Assembly (NCBI GenBank): GCA_040381475.1 | Contig: JBEIHH010000006.1 | Location: 14,045 to 78,044 of the forward strand | Length of the DNA: 64,000 nucleotides | From: JAIBBG01 sp040381475 | Lineage (GTDB): Bacteria > Bacteroidota > Bacteroidia > Flavobacteriales_D > Sanyastnellaceae | Reading direction: 5' to 3' | Shown here: positions 8,219 through 16,703 of the stretch, piece by piece | How the letters are laid out: each line of letters opens with the position of its first letter | Position numbering within the stretch: the stretch's first letter is position 1 | The notes under the pieces: generated by a model | Seen by the model: the letters and a program-made list of their open reading frames with translations, nothing else | What the model was told of the DNA's origin: nothing | Databases searched by the model: none | Position numbers and translations under genes: made by a program

Positions 8219-10147
8219 ATGAAGAAAATTTTTACTTTTTTCGCCTTAATCGTCATGGCACATCAGGTTTCATTCGCACAGCGCGTCTGTGGCACCAATG
8301 AAGCACAGCAACTGATTGAACAGGCCGATCCTTCTATCATTCAAAACCGACAATCAATTGAAGAATTTACCAATGAGTTTGTTACTCACTACACCGAAGG
8401 TGAGCGCGCTCTGGTTACGATTCCTGTGGTCGTTCACGTTGTATGGAATACCACCACTGAAAACATCAGCGATGCTCAAATCCAGTCCCAGCTGACGGTT
8501 CTCAATGCCGATTTCCGTAAACTCAACAGCGATGTCAGCGGGGTTCCTGCTGCATTCTCAGGACTTGCTGCCGATGCCAACATCGAATTCTGTCTGGCTA
8601 CGGTTGATCCGAATGGCAATGCCACCAATGGTATCGTGCGCGTTCAAACTGCGTCAACCTCATTCGGAACCAACAACACAGTGAAGTCATCATCATCCGG
8701 TGGTTCCAATGCATGGGACCGCAACAAATACCTCAACATATGGGTATGTGATATCAGCGGCGGGGTTTTGGGTTATGCTCAGTTTCCCGGCGGATCAGCC
8801 AGCACTGATGGTGTAGTAATAGACTACCAATATTTCGGAACTATCGGAACTGCCACTGCCCCTTTCAACAAAGGACGCACCGGAACCCATGAAGTTGGTC
8901 ACTGGCTAAATCTTTACCACATCTGGGGTGATGATGGCACCGGCTGCACAGGATCTGACCTTGTATCTGATACGCCAAATCAGGCCGACGAAAATTACGG
9001 TTGCCCTTCGTTTCCGCAGGTAAGCTGCAGCAATGGTCCGAATGGCGACATGTACATGAACTACATGGATTATACCGACGATGCCTGCATGTTCATGTTC
9101 TCTACCGGTCAGGCAACAAGAATGCAGGCGCTTTTTGCAACGGGCGGCGCCCGCGCTTCTCTACTCACTTCGAATGGCTGCGGAACAGTGACGCCTCCTT
9201 CGTGCGGTGCTGTTACAGGACTTACTGTTTCCGGAATTACACAAACTACTGCCAACGTATCATGGACGGCAGTGAGCGGTGCAACAGGATATACTCTTCA
9301 GTATAAAACCACAACATCTTCAACCTGGACAACTGTGAATCCTACCTCAAATTCGTCCTCACTTTCGGGTCTTACAGCTGGTACATCATACAATGTGCAG
9401 GTAAGGGTGGTTTGCTCTTCAGGCAATGGCGCCTACACGGCCACAACCTTCACAACACAGAGCAGCACATCTACCTGCAGCGATAATTATGAGTCCAACA
9501 ACACTTCTGGAACTGCCGCTACAATTCCGGTGAATACCAATATCGTAGCGAGAATTAGCAGTTCTACAGATAAGGATTGGTTCAACTTCAACAACACTTC
9601 AACACAGCGCAACATCCGCATTGATCTGACAACTCTGCCTGCAGATTATGATGTTAGACTTTATAACCCAAGCGGAACACAGGTTGCAATTTCACAGAAC
9701 GGAGGCACAACTGCGGAAGTGATTACATTCAATACCACCTTGGTTGGTACTTGGCGAGTTCAGGTATACGGTTACAACGGAGCCTTCAACTCGAGCCTTT
9801 GCTATACACTCAAAGCATCCATCAGCGCTTCTTCGTTCCGTGAAGGAGAAGAAATCGCTACTGAGGAAGCGCAGATCACAAATCCGGATGCAGAGTTGAA
9901 TATCTCTTCTGTATTTCCCAACCCGACGAATGGCAAACTGAATGTTCAATTCATTTCATCATCCGACCAACTGGTGGAGATCATGATTACAGACGTTGCA
10001 GGACGTATCGTTCAAACTGCTTCGATCAACGCTGTTGAAGGTGAAAACTTCACCACCATCGATATGCTGGATCTCGACAATGGTTACTACAATGTCATGA
10101 TCAATGATGGCAGCAACAAATCATGTAAAATGGTTTTGAAACAATAA
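8219..10147 (+). CDS. Secreted M43 (pappalysin-type) metalloprotease with FnIII, PPC and T9SS tail
   Basis: A 642-residue protein. The signal peptide is MKKIFTFFALIVMAHQVSFA. The zinc site HEVGHWLNLYH (His224, His228, His234) with a Met-turn in MNYMDYTDD is that of M43 pappalysin-like proteases. A fibronectin type III domain follows at about 328-415, then a pre-peptidase C-terminal (PPC) beta-sandwich at about 420-540. The C-terminus has FPNPTNGKLNVQF and ends GYYNVMINDGSNKSCKMVLK, a type A T9SS sorting domain, so the protein should cross the outer membrane and be released or anchored. It is a single-gene unit closed by the terminator at 10177-10214. Confidence 0.93.
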   Translation: MKKIFTFFALIVMAHQVSFAQRVCGTNEAQQLIEQADPSIIQNRQSIEEFTNEFVTHYTEGERALVTIPVVVHVVWNTTTENISDAQIQSQLTVLNADFRKLNSDVSGVPAAFSGLAADANIEFCLATVDPNGNATNGIVRVQTASTSFGTNNTVKSSSSGGSNAWDRNKYLNIWVCDISGGVLGYAQFPGGSASTDGVVIDYQYFGTIGTATAPFNKGRTGTHEVGHWLNLYHIWGDDGTGCTGSDLVSDTPNQADENYGCPSFPQVSCSNGPNGDMYMNYMDYTDDACMFMFSTGQATRMQALFATGGARASLLTSNGCGTVTPPSCGAVTGLTVSGITQTTANVSWTAVSGATGYTLQYKTTTSSTWTTVNPTSNSSSLSGLTAGTSYNVQVRVVCSSGNGAYTATTFTTQSSTSTCSDNYESNNTSGTAATIPVNTNIVARISSSTDKDWFNFNNTSTQRNIRIDLTTLPADYDVRLYNPSGTQVAISQNGGTTAEVITFNTTLVGTWRVQVYGYNGAFNSSLCYTLKASISASSFREGEEIATEEAQITNPDAELNISSVFPNPTNGKLNVQFISSSDQLVEIMITDVAGRIVQTASINAVEGENFTTIDMLDLDNGYYNVMINDGSNKSCKMVLKQ

Positions 10148-10176
10148 ATTCAGCAGGATTATTTGATTTACAGCAT

Positions 10177-10214
10177 AAAAAGAGAGGCTGCCAATGGCAG
10201 CCTCTCTTTTTTTT
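10177..10214. terminator. Bidirectional rho-independent terminator
   Basis: An AGAGAGGCTGCC / GGCAGCCTCTCT hairpin with a four-base loop, flanked by an A-run on the left and a T8 run on the right. It lies between the convergent M43 protease and trigger factor genes and can stop both. Confidence 0.92.
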
Positions 10215-10226
10215 ATTCATAGTCTA

Positions 10227-11579
10227 TTATCCATGCTGCACCTTGCTCACAAAAGCATCATAGCTGAGATCAATTGTGTTAAGCGTGCATTTTTCCTTCA
10301 CCAAAACCGCAATTTTTTCCTCCTGAAGGAAAGCATAAATATTGCGGAGTTCATCCTTTTTCGAAAGCACTTCCCTGGCCATTTCTTCCAGACGAGCATC
10401 ATCCACGGGTATGCCATACTGTGCAAACCGAGAAGCGTAATCTGCTTTCACGTGACTTTTCAATTCATCATATGTCACCTGAATGTTGTACTTGCCAAGA
10501 ATCTTTGATTCAATCAAATCCCAGCGGAGTTGATCAGCATACACCGGATATTCCCGTTCGAGTATTTCATCTGTAATTGGCTTCTCATTCGTCAGACGAA
10601 TAAAGCGTTTCAGGAATTCATCCGGCAACGAAGGATTGATCATTTTGCGAAGTTTCGCAGACATTTCGCGCTTGAAGACGTAATCAGAGTCGCGTGAAAA
10701 CATGATCTCCAGATCTGATTTCACCCGGTCGCGCATTTGCTCTTCCGTGGTCACATCACCACCTGCAAAAACTTTGTCGAACAATTCCTGATCCAGCGCG
10801 TGAGGAACCATGCGCTTAACATCAGTAACAGTTAAACGGAACATTCCTTGAAGATTATGCAACTCCTCGTGTGTAATACCGAGCATCTTCGCCAGATCTT
10901 CATGATTCGCCGAAAGGTGATGTGGGTTTACTGTGAGTTGTGCATCCTTAGCGATACCGGTAAGTGATGCCTTTGTAGCCTCATCGCTGATGTACTCAAT
11001 ACTGATTGTAGTTTCAGATGAAATGCCTCCTTCTTTCAACTCACCATTCGTGTCAAGCTCTTCGAGCTTCACCATGAGCATGTCATCAGCGGCACTGGTA
11101 TCCGGTGTATGAAGCGAGCCAAAACGACGCGCCATATCCTTGACCTGACGATCAATCAACGTATCTTCTACAATGACTTTGTAGTAATCAAAAGTGATTG
11201 ATGAGTTCAGGTCCACGTCAAACTCAGGAGCAAGACCGAGCTGGTACTTGAAACGAAAATCGCTGGGGTTATCCCAGTTACCCACTTCCTGATCCTGAGA
11301 AGCCGGCATAGGACTTCCTAAAATCTGAATTTTGTTTTCCCTGATATAGCCGTCGATCTTATCCTGCAACATGCTGTTGATTTCCTCAGCGAGGATGCTT
11401 TTACCGTAGCGCTGGCGAATCAACGTTGCAGGCACATGGCCCGGACGAAAACCAGGTATCTGCGCATTCTTTTTGTACTTTTTGATTGCTGTCTCCACTC
11501 GTTCGGTGTAATCAGCCGGCGCGATGCTGATGCTCAGTTCTGCATTCAGTGAATCAATGTCGTTTCTTTCAATCTGCAT
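10227..11579 (-). CDS. tig: Trigger factor
   Basis: A 450-residue ribosome-associated chaperone that binds nascent chains at the exit tunnel. The ribosome-binding signature GFRPGHVP is at residues 43-50, followed by a PPIase-like middle region and a helical C-terminal arm domain. As in most Bacteroidota trigger factors, the FKBP-type centre is divergent, so isomerase activity is doubtful. The ATG at 11579 (MQIERNDIDS) aligns with the family N-terminus; the frame stays open upstream through a possible ATG at 11636 into the tRNA gene. A good promoter lies at 11669-11698. Confidence 0.95.
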   Translation of the reverse strand: MQIERNDIDSLNAELSISIAPADYTERVETAIKKYKKNAQIPGFRPGHVPATLIRQRYGKSILAEEINSMLQDKIDGYIRENKIQILGSPMPASQDQEVGNWDNPSDFRFKYQLGLAPEFDVDLNSSITFDYYKVIVEDTLIDRQVKDMARRFGSLHTPDTSAADDMLMVKLEELDTNGELKEGGISSETTISIEYISDEATKASLTGIAKDAQLTVNPHHLSANHEDLAKMLGITHEELHNLQGMFRLTVTDVKRMVPHALDQELFDKVFAGGDVTTEEQMRDRVKSDLEIMFSRDSDYVFKREMSAKLRKMINPSLPDEFLKRFIRLTNEKPITDEILEREYPVYADQLRWDLIESKILGKYNIQVTYDELKSHVKADYASRFAQYGIPVDDARLEEMAREVLSKKDELRNIYAFLQEEKIAVLVKEKCTLNTIDLSYDAFVSKVQHG

Positions 11580-11668
11580 TGAACAGGTAGTTTTGAATTT
11601 GTTCGGCAACTTATTTCGGACCGCTGTCGTTGCCATTTGACGACGATCCTTCCCTGTTTTTCGGGGGC

Positions 11669-11698
11669 GCAAAATTAGTAAAATCAAGATGACTGGCA
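11669..11698 (-). promoter_or_regulatory. Promoter of tig
   Basis: On the minus strand: a -7 box TAATTTTG (plus-strand bases 11669-11676), a 19-base spacer and an upstream TTG, the standard arrangement for the Bacteroidota primary sigma factor. It would give a leader of about 85 bases before the chosen trigger factor ATG. Confidence 0.7.
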
Positions 11699-11741
11699 AT
11701 GGATTGAAGGAGGCATGGTGTTGCCCGCCAGAAGTTTGGAC

Positions 11742-11769
11742 ATAAAAAAAGGCTGTAAAAACAGCCTTT
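11742..11769 (-). terminator. Rho-independent terminator of the tRNA-Leu transcript
   Basis: On the minus strand AAGGCTGT pairs with ACAGCCTT around a T4 loop and is followed by a T7 run. It starts immediately at the tRNA CCA end, so it also sets the 3' processing region. Confidence 0.88.
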
Positions 11770-11853
11770 GGTGCGGGCGGAGGGACTCGAACCCCCATGC
11801 CTCACGGCACCAGATCCTAAGTCTGGCGCGTCTGCCAATTTCGCCACGCCCGC
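11769..11853 (-). tRNA. tRNA-Leu (anticodon UAG)
   Basis: An 85-base class II tRNA including a genomically encoded CCA. The acceptor stem is GCGGGCG paired with CGCCCGC, discriminator A. The anticodon stem CCAGA/TCTGG encloses the loop CTTAGGA, giving anticodon TAG for CUN leucine codons. The long variable arm TGCCGTGAGGCA and the T-arm GGGGGTTCGAGTCCCTC are intact. A TATATTTG -7 box lies upstream and a strong terminator follows. Confidence 0.96.
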
Positions 11854-11878
11854 AAATTCATTCGTGACATCAGGGCGG

Positions 11879-11886
11879 CAAATATA
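11879..11886 (-). promoter_or_regulatory. -7 box for tRNA-Leu
   Basis: TATATTTG on the minus strand, 25 bases upstream of the mature tRNA 5' end, matches TAnnTTTG exactly. No clear TTG element is seen at the ideal distance upstream. Confidence 0.5.
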
Positions 11887-12003
11887 GTCAGTCCTTCCGA
11901 ATTAAAAATTCGCATTAAAATTTCATCCTCTTATCGGAAAGAAAACAACCCAATTCATCGGATATCGCTATTTTGCAGCGCCTCATTCAAACACGGCTTG
12001 CCG

Positions 12004-12843
12004 ATGAAATTTTCACATAAAAAAATGGGTATTACCAAAATCTGGTTGCTGCTGTCCTGTATTATTTGTGCCTTGCATCTGAACGCACAGGACTCGCCGG
12101 GCGCATCAGCATCAGGCATGGGAGGAGCTTACGTTGTGATGACCGATGTCTGGAGTGGATTTCACAATCAGGCGGGGCTTGTGCATCTTACCGGATTGAG
12201 TGCCGGCGTGAATTACGAGAACCGGTTTTCAATGAATCAGCTAGCCGACCGAGGAATCATTGTGGCCGCACCTTTCGGCATACATGCCGCAGGTATTTCG
12301 CACAGGTCGTTTGGCTACGAATTGTTCAACTCTTCCAAAACTTCGCTTGCATATGCCATACTTCTCAGTGATAAGTTTTCCGCCGGCATGCAATTCAACC
12401 TGCACAGCATAAGGCTGGGCGAAAACTATGGAAGGCAAACCACCATCAGCGTGGAAGGTGGTTTTCTATACAAACTGAATGAAAAAGTGAGTATCGGTGG
12501 CCACATCTACAATCCCACGCGGGCAAAACTCCCGGGGTTCAATGATGAACGCATTCCGTCCATGATCCGCGTAGGCGCCGGATATCGCTTTTCAGAGAAA
12601 GTGATACTTACCGGTGAAGTCCGAAAACCTTCAGACGCCGATGCCTCGATAAGAGCCGGCTTGGAATATTTTTTAGTCAACACACTTGCTATCAGACTTG
12701 GTTTCGGTTCAGATCCATCGCAGTTTGCCTTCGGTTTTGGCTGGAAACTCAAGACCTTCCGGCTTGACGTTGCTGCGGGCTATCATCAGGTTTTAGGTTT
12801 TTCACCCCAGGTTTCACTGACTTATATGATGGATAAAAAGTGA
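12004..12843 (+). CDS. PorV/PorQ-like outer-membrane beta-barrel protein
   Basis: A 279-residue protein starting at the ATG at 12004 (an upstream TTG at 11998 is less likely). A signal peptide ends in ICALHLNAQ. The mature N-terminus carries the ASGMGGAYVVMTDVWSGFHN pattern seen in PorV/PorQ-family barrels (conserved GMGGA, then D.WS..N.AGL). The remainder is alternating hydrophobic/polar strand segments ending in VSLTYMMDKK. PorV and PorQ act in T9SS secretion, but this family is broad and a general outer-membrane role is equally possible. The stop codon overlaps the GTG start of the next gene (GTGA), so the two are coupled. Confidence 0.7.
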   Translation: MKFSHKKMGITKIWLLLSCIICALHLNAQDSPGASASGMGGAYVVMTDVWSGFHNQAGLVHLTGLSAGVNYENRFSMNQLADRGIIVAAPFGIHAAGISHRSFGYELFNSSKTSLAYAILLSDKFSAGMQFNLHSIRLGENYGRQTTISVEGGFLYKLNEKVSIGGHIYNPTRAKLPGFNDERIPSMIRVGAGYRFSEKVILTGEVRKPSDADASIRAGLEYFLVNTLAIRLGFGSDPSQFAFGFGWKLKTFRLDVAAGYHQVLGFSPQVSLTYMMDKK

Positions 12844-14927
12844 GGCTCCTAACATCGAAATATTTCATAAGTGCAACTGCACTCTTTGTTATGGTTGTGC
12901 TTGTAGGCGGGCGTGTTTCAGGCCAGACAGAAGAACTCAAAAACAGCATCATTGAACAGAGAATAGAAGAAATTGCCGGAACACTTGATGAAGGTTCCGA
13001 ATTGGACTATACCAATCTGGTTGAAGATCTTGCTTATTACTTTGAGCATCCTCTCAATCTGAATTCCGCCACAGACGAGGAATTGCGTGAGCTTTATATC
13101 ATCACAGACCTGCAGATCAGTAACCTGCGCAGTCACATGGCCAATTATGGTAAACTGAGAAGCATTTATGAGCTTCAGGCGGTAGAAGGTTTTGATCCTG
13201 TGCTGGTGAAAAATTTGTCTTACTTCGTTACCGTCAAACCGACATTAACGCTGGAAGGATTTTCATTGTCTGAATTCTTCCGGGAATCATCTCATGATTT
13301 GTTTTTGCGATATCGACGCAATTTTCAGGATCAACTTGGCTATATCGCAGATCCCGAAAACGGTGAAGTTCCTTTCGCCGGATCGCCCGATTACCTCTAT
13401 TCAAGATACAGACTTCAATACAAGAAAAGTTTTCGTGCCGGCTTTACGTTGGAAAAAGATGCCGGTGAATCGTTACAAGATGGCCCTGATTTTTACAGTT
13501 TCCATGCGATGTATTCAGGTGAAACCTGGTTGCGCAAACTGGCGGTTGGCGACTATCAGGTCCTTTTCGGACAGGGTCTGACGTTGTGGAATGGCCTAGC
13601 ATTTGGAAAATCACCATTCATCACCAATGTTAAAAAGAACGCTATCGGCCTAAGGCCCTACTCTTCGGTTCAGGAAACAAATTTTTTGCGGGGTGTAGGC
13701 GCGACGGTAGGATTTGGCAATTTCGAACTCACTCCTTTTTACTCCCAGAAAAAGCTTGATGCTTCGCTGGAACAAGCAATTGATACGGTCTTTCAGGACG
13801 ACGAGTATATCGTACTATCACTACCCGTCGGAGGATTGCACCGCACAGAAAATGAAATCAAAGGGAAAAACCAGATTACCGAAAAAGTTTATGGCGGTAA
13901 CTTGAAATACACCGGGAAAAATTTCAGCATAGGATCAACTGCAGTGAAGACCGAAATCAGCATTCCAAAAGCACCTTCCGACGATTTATACCAGCTTTTT
14001 CGTTTTTCAGGAAGCGACAATTTGAATGTTGGTATCGACTACCAGGCAGTTTTGCGGAACGCCAACATATTCGGAGAATTTTCGCGAAGCCAGAATGGAG
14101 GCATGGCCATGCTGAATGGCCTGGTCGCCGCATTGCACAAGAATCTGACGGTTACCATGGTTCAAAGATGGTTTGGTAAAGATTATCAGAACCTAAAAGC
14201 GAATGTTTTTGGCGAAAACAACCTCACTGCAGCCAATGAAAAAGGCATTTTCACAGGTATACAAGCAAATCTCAGCTCAAAGTTTACCCTCAACGGATAT
14301 ATAGATCTTGTGCAATATCCATGGGCAAGATTCAGGGTAGACGGCCCTTCCGTTTTTTCAGATTATCTGGCGCAGCTGAATTATAAGCCCGACCGGAAAA
14401 GTGAATTTTATCTGCGATACAGGCTTCGTAACAACGTGCAAAACAGTTCCGACCCGGAATTGGTCATTACTTATGCTGTGCCCATGAAACAGCAAAACTG
14501 GCGGGTACACGGCACGTATCAGGCCCATCCCAATTTGCAATTGAAAACACGCGCCGAATGGTCATCATTCGAGAAGGAGAATACAAAGAGCCGCGGTTTT
14601 ATGGTTTATCAAGACCTGACATACAAGAAAATTGGCTCAAAATTCACATTTACAACCCGTTATGCACTGTTCGATACAGATTCATGGGACAGCCGGATTT
14701 ATGCGTTTGAGTCAGATGTTTTGTATGCATTCAGCATTCTTCCCTATTCGGGTCGGGGTACCAGATTTTATGGTATGATCAAATGGGATATTGTCCGCGG
14801 AATGGACTTGTGGGTGCGGTACGGAACTTTTATTTATACCGATAGAAATGTGATTTCCAGCGGAAATACTGAGATTTTGGGAAATCAGAAGTCCGATATT
14901 CATATCCAGATGAGGCTACAATTCTAG
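12840..14927 (+). CDS. Helix-hairpin-helix domain protein with outer-membrane barrel
   Basis: A 695-residue exported protein that starts with GTG overlapping the previous stop. After a signal segment (ISATALFVMVVLVGGRVSGQ), residues about 55-125 hold two HhH motifs (PLNLNSATDEELRELYII and the LRSIYELQAVEGFDPVLV stretch) like those of ComEA, which binds DNA in competence. From about residue 140 to the end, repeated Tyr/Phe-rich strands ending in MRLQF suggest an outer-membrane beta barrel. This fusion is recurrent in Bacteroidota but uncharacterised; a role in DNA uptake or surface attachment is inference. It forms a two-gene operon with the PorV/PorQ-like gene. Confidence 0.72.
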   Translation: MRLLTSKYFISATALFVMVVLVGGRVSGQTEELKNSIIEQRIEEIAGTLDEGSELDYTNLVEDLAYYFEHPLNLNSATDEELRELYIITDLQISNLRSHMANYGKLRSIYELQAVEGFDPVLVKNLSYFVTVKPTLTLEGFSLSEFFRESSHDLFLRYRRNFQDQLGYIADPENGEVPFAGSPDYLYSRYRLQYKKSFRAGFTLEKDAGESLQDGPDFYSFHAMYSGETWLRKLAVGDYQVLFGQGLTLWNGLAFGKSPFITNVKKNAIGLRPYSSVQETNFLRGVGATVGFGNFELTPFYSQKKLDASLEQAIDTVFQDDEYIVLSLPVGGLHRTENEIKGKNQITEKVYGGNLKYTGKNFSIGSTAVKTEISIPKAPSDDLYQLFRFSGSDNLNVGIDYQAVLRNANIFGEFSRSQNGGMAMLNGLVAALHKNLTVTMVQRWFGKDYQNLKANVFGENNLTAANEKGIFTGIQANLSSKFTLNGYIDLVQYPWARFRVDGPSVFSDYLAQLNYKPDRKSEFYLRYRLRNNVQNSSDPELVITYAVPMKQQNWRVHGTYQAHPNLQLKTRAEWSSFEKENTKSRGFMVYQDLTYKKIGSKFTFTTRYALFDTDSWDSRIYAFESDVLYAFSILPYSGRGTRFYGMIKWDIVRGMDLWVRYGTFIYTDRNVISSGNTEILGNQKSDIHIQMRLQF

Positions 14928-15041
14928 GCTCGCTTAAGAAAACTTTCTTCAAAATATTGTTGATAACCTTGAAACCAATTACATTTGTGATTGTATAAGG
15001 TTGGGCAAGGTTCTTGTTTAACCTTCCACAAATACACAAGC

Positions 15042-15377
15042 ATGAAGCGAAATTTACTCCTTATTGTTGCCACCCTGCTCATTTCGGGAATGTCATTGTC
15101 CGCTCAGGACCGCATGACACATCCTGTAAGCACTGCGCGCATTACCGGGATGGAAGGGCGCACCGAGCTTGTTTTCGAGGAACCCATCACAGACTCATTT
15201 ACAATCAATGTACTTGATCTCACTGGTAAAGTGGTTTTCACTCAGCGTCACGCATCAAGCAGCGAAGGTTGCAGCGGTGTTGAATTGCCGGTGGAAAATC
15301 TACGCAAGGGCATTTACATGGTTCAGGTTATGGGTGCTGATGGAAAAACGAAGACATTAAAACTGCAACGCAACTAA
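15042..15377 (+). CDS. Small secreted protein that is almost only a T9SS-type tail
   Basis: A 111-residue protein. The signal peptide is MKRNLLLIVATLLISGMSLSA, cut before QDRMTH. The remaining about 90 residues resemble a type A sorting domain: TINVLDLTGKVVFTQ, then LPVENLRKGIYMVQVMGADGKTK and a basic end LKLQRN. There is no separate functional domain and no YPNP motif at the start of the domain. The start at 15042 gives the clean signal peptide. Preceded by a 110-base leader containing an AAGGTT/AACCTT hairpin and followed by a strong terminator, it is monocistronic. Its function is unknown. Confidence 0.72.
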   Translation: MKRNLLLIVATLLISGMSLSAQDRMTHPVSTARITGMEGRTELVFEEPITDSFTINVLDLTGKVVFTQRHASSSEGCSGVELPVENLRKGIYMVQVMGADGKTKTLKLQRN

Positions 15378-15402
15378 ATTACCTCAATTTATATTGACAA
15401 AT

Positions 15403-15434
15403 CAGGGCGGGTCGAATGGTCCGCTCTTTTTTTT
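15403..15434 (+). terminator. Rho-independent terminator
   Basis: AGGGCGG and CCGCTCT pair (one G-U) around TCGAATGG-type loop bases and are followed by nine T residues, 26 bases after the stop of the small T9SS-tail gene. The T-run exists only on the plus strand. Confidence 0.8.
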
Positions 15435-15446
15435 TCGATATCCCGA

Positions 15447-16076
15447 TCAGTTGATATGTCTGATTTTCACCAACGGACTAAACAGGTATTCATATCGCGT
15501 GCTTTCCTCAAAACATCTGTAACGAGTGCGGAGTCGCTCCCCTTTGATGAATACCCTTCTGTCGCGACCATACACGAAACGTGAATGTGTAGGAATATCA
15601 TCAAGCAATTTGATATCCGGATGGCTGTTGCGGTCATAAGCAGCCAGTGTTTTTGACAAATGAATATCACCGCAAGTCGAAGCAGCAGGATTGGACAGGT
15701 AAGCCGCAATAGCCTTGGCAACATCATCAGGAAAAACATTTCTCCTTAAAAACGGACCCAAAGTCTGCTTGAAACAACTCTTCCATTCAGCACCGTGAGG
15801 CCTGACATCGTCGCGGTGATTGATATAGGTGATCAAATGCGCCAGCTCGTGCATAAGGGTTATCAGAAACGCATATTGATTCAAATTTCCGTTGACTGTC
15901 AATACATGTCTGCGGCCTTTCGGATCTGCCGTAAAATCGCCCAGTTTCGTAGAGCGCGGTGGCGTGATCACCAGATGATGCGGATACTCGCGGAGTTTCT
16001 CGCAAGCCAGTTCCAGAGCGCTTTCGGGTAAGAAAGGCTTAAGGGCGGTTTCGAGATTCGTACTGTTCCTGGTCAT
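15447..16076 (-). CDS. SprT-like zinc metalloprotease domain protein
   Basis: A 209-residue cytoplasmic protein. MHELAHLITYINH contains the HExxH zinc motif, with a third ligand expected in the PHGAEWKSCF stretch, the SprT/Spartan layout. C-terminal CGD and RYRC Cys-containing segments could form the small zinc-binding tail of the family. Spartan proteins cut DNA-crosslinked proteins in eukaryotes; the bacterial members have no settled role. The start ATG at 16076 lies inside the end of a small lipoprotein gene, suggesting a shared transcript. Confidence 0.85.
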   Translation of the reverse strand: MTRNSTNLETALKPFLPESALELACEKLREYPHHLVITPPRSTKLGDFTADPKGRRHVLTVNGNLNQYAFLITLMHELAHLITYINHRDDVRPHGAEWKSCFKQTLGPFLRRNVFPDDVAKAIAAYLSNPAASTCGDIHLSKTLAAYDRNSHPDIKLLDDIPTHSRFVYGRDRRVFIKGERLRTRYRCFEESTRYEYLFSPLVKIRHIN

Positions 16077-16215
16077 GACCTTGGGCTGAAGGTAAATTGA
16101 TTCTGTCGTCCCATTTCGGGCAGGTATTGCATTTGGGCTTCTTATGCGTTTTACACGAAGAGGCCAGAGTTGCTATGATCAGGAAAAAACAAATGCACGA
16201 TGAAAAATATTTCAT
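16039..16215 (-). CDS. Small putative lipoprotein
   Basis: A 58-residue frame. MKYFSSCICFFLIIATLASS is followed by Cys21, so LASSC is a lipobox. The mature part has a CNTCPKW motif like other small Bacteroidota lipoproteins, and a hydrophilic tail. The frame overlaps the start of the SprT-like gene by 38 bases, which is unusual and lowers confidence. The ATG at 16215 is used because it gives the complete signal sequence. It is divergent from the small membrane protein gene at 16253, with 37 bases between the starts. No function can be assigned. Confidence 0.5.
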   Translation of the reverse strand: MKYFSSCICFFLIIATLASSCKTHKKPKCNTCPKWDDRINLPSAQGHDQEQYESRNRP

Positions 16216-16252
16216 AACGACGATTTTTACACCCGCGAAGATAACAAACACC

Positions 16253-16564
16253 ATGACAGAAAATATTGGTCAAATCATAATTCTGGTTGTCGCAATTGCC
16301 TTGTGGGCGTATAGTGCATTTCCCACACTGAAAAACATTGTGTACGCTGCGGAAGGCGATTACCGCTGGGGGCTCGCAGGATGGTTTGCAGCACTTACCG
16401 TCAGTATATTTCTGATCAAATTTTCCCTTTTTGCTATCACAGGATGGCCGGCGCCCAGCACATGGGCAAGCAGATTGTTTTTCCCGGGAGGACTTGCACT
16501 CGCTTACCTTCTGCCGTTTGCCAAAGAGTATCTGGCTCAGGGAATCAAAAATCTGAGAAAATAA
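16253..16564 (+). CDS. Small membrane protein of unknown function
   Basis: A 103-residue protein with three hydrophobic segments: IIILVVAIALWAYSAFP, LAGWFAALTVSIFLIKFSLF and LFFPGGLALAYLLPFA. A charged tail EYLAQGIKNLRK probably faces the cytoplasm. It matches no family I recognise. The ATG at 16253 begins just before the first helix; the frame is open further upstream, but that part overlaps the divergent lipoprotein gene. There are 139 bases before the lipid-transport operon, with no obvious terminator. Confidence 0.6.
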   Translation: MTENIGQIIILVVAIALWAYSAFPTLKNIVYAAEGDYRWGLAGWFAALTVSIFLIKFSLFAITGWPAPSTWASRLFFPGGLALAYLLPFAKEYLAQGIKNLRK

Positions 16565-16689
16565 GGGGTGGTAATATCCGATACCATTTGAAATACGATA
16601 TAAAACTTCATTTTGACACCGGAATTCCTTCAACGTTGCATTGTCACTTATTCCTGATAAGGATAAAACATCTCCTGCATCGTGTTCGT

Positions 16690-16697
16690 TATGTTTG
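16690..16697 (+). promoter_or_regulatory. -7 box for the mlaE-mlaF operon
   Basis: TATGTTTG is an exact TAnnTTTG match only six bases before the mlaE ATG, implying a leaderless or nearly leaderless transcript. Confidence 0.5.
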
Positions 16698-16703
16698 CAA
16701 AGG

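Noticed and set aside
16151..16633. Long minus-strand open frame opposite the small membrane protein gene
   Set aside because: Cys- and Arg-rich nonsense composition; the plus-strand frame has clear membrane segments and codon usage like its neighbours.
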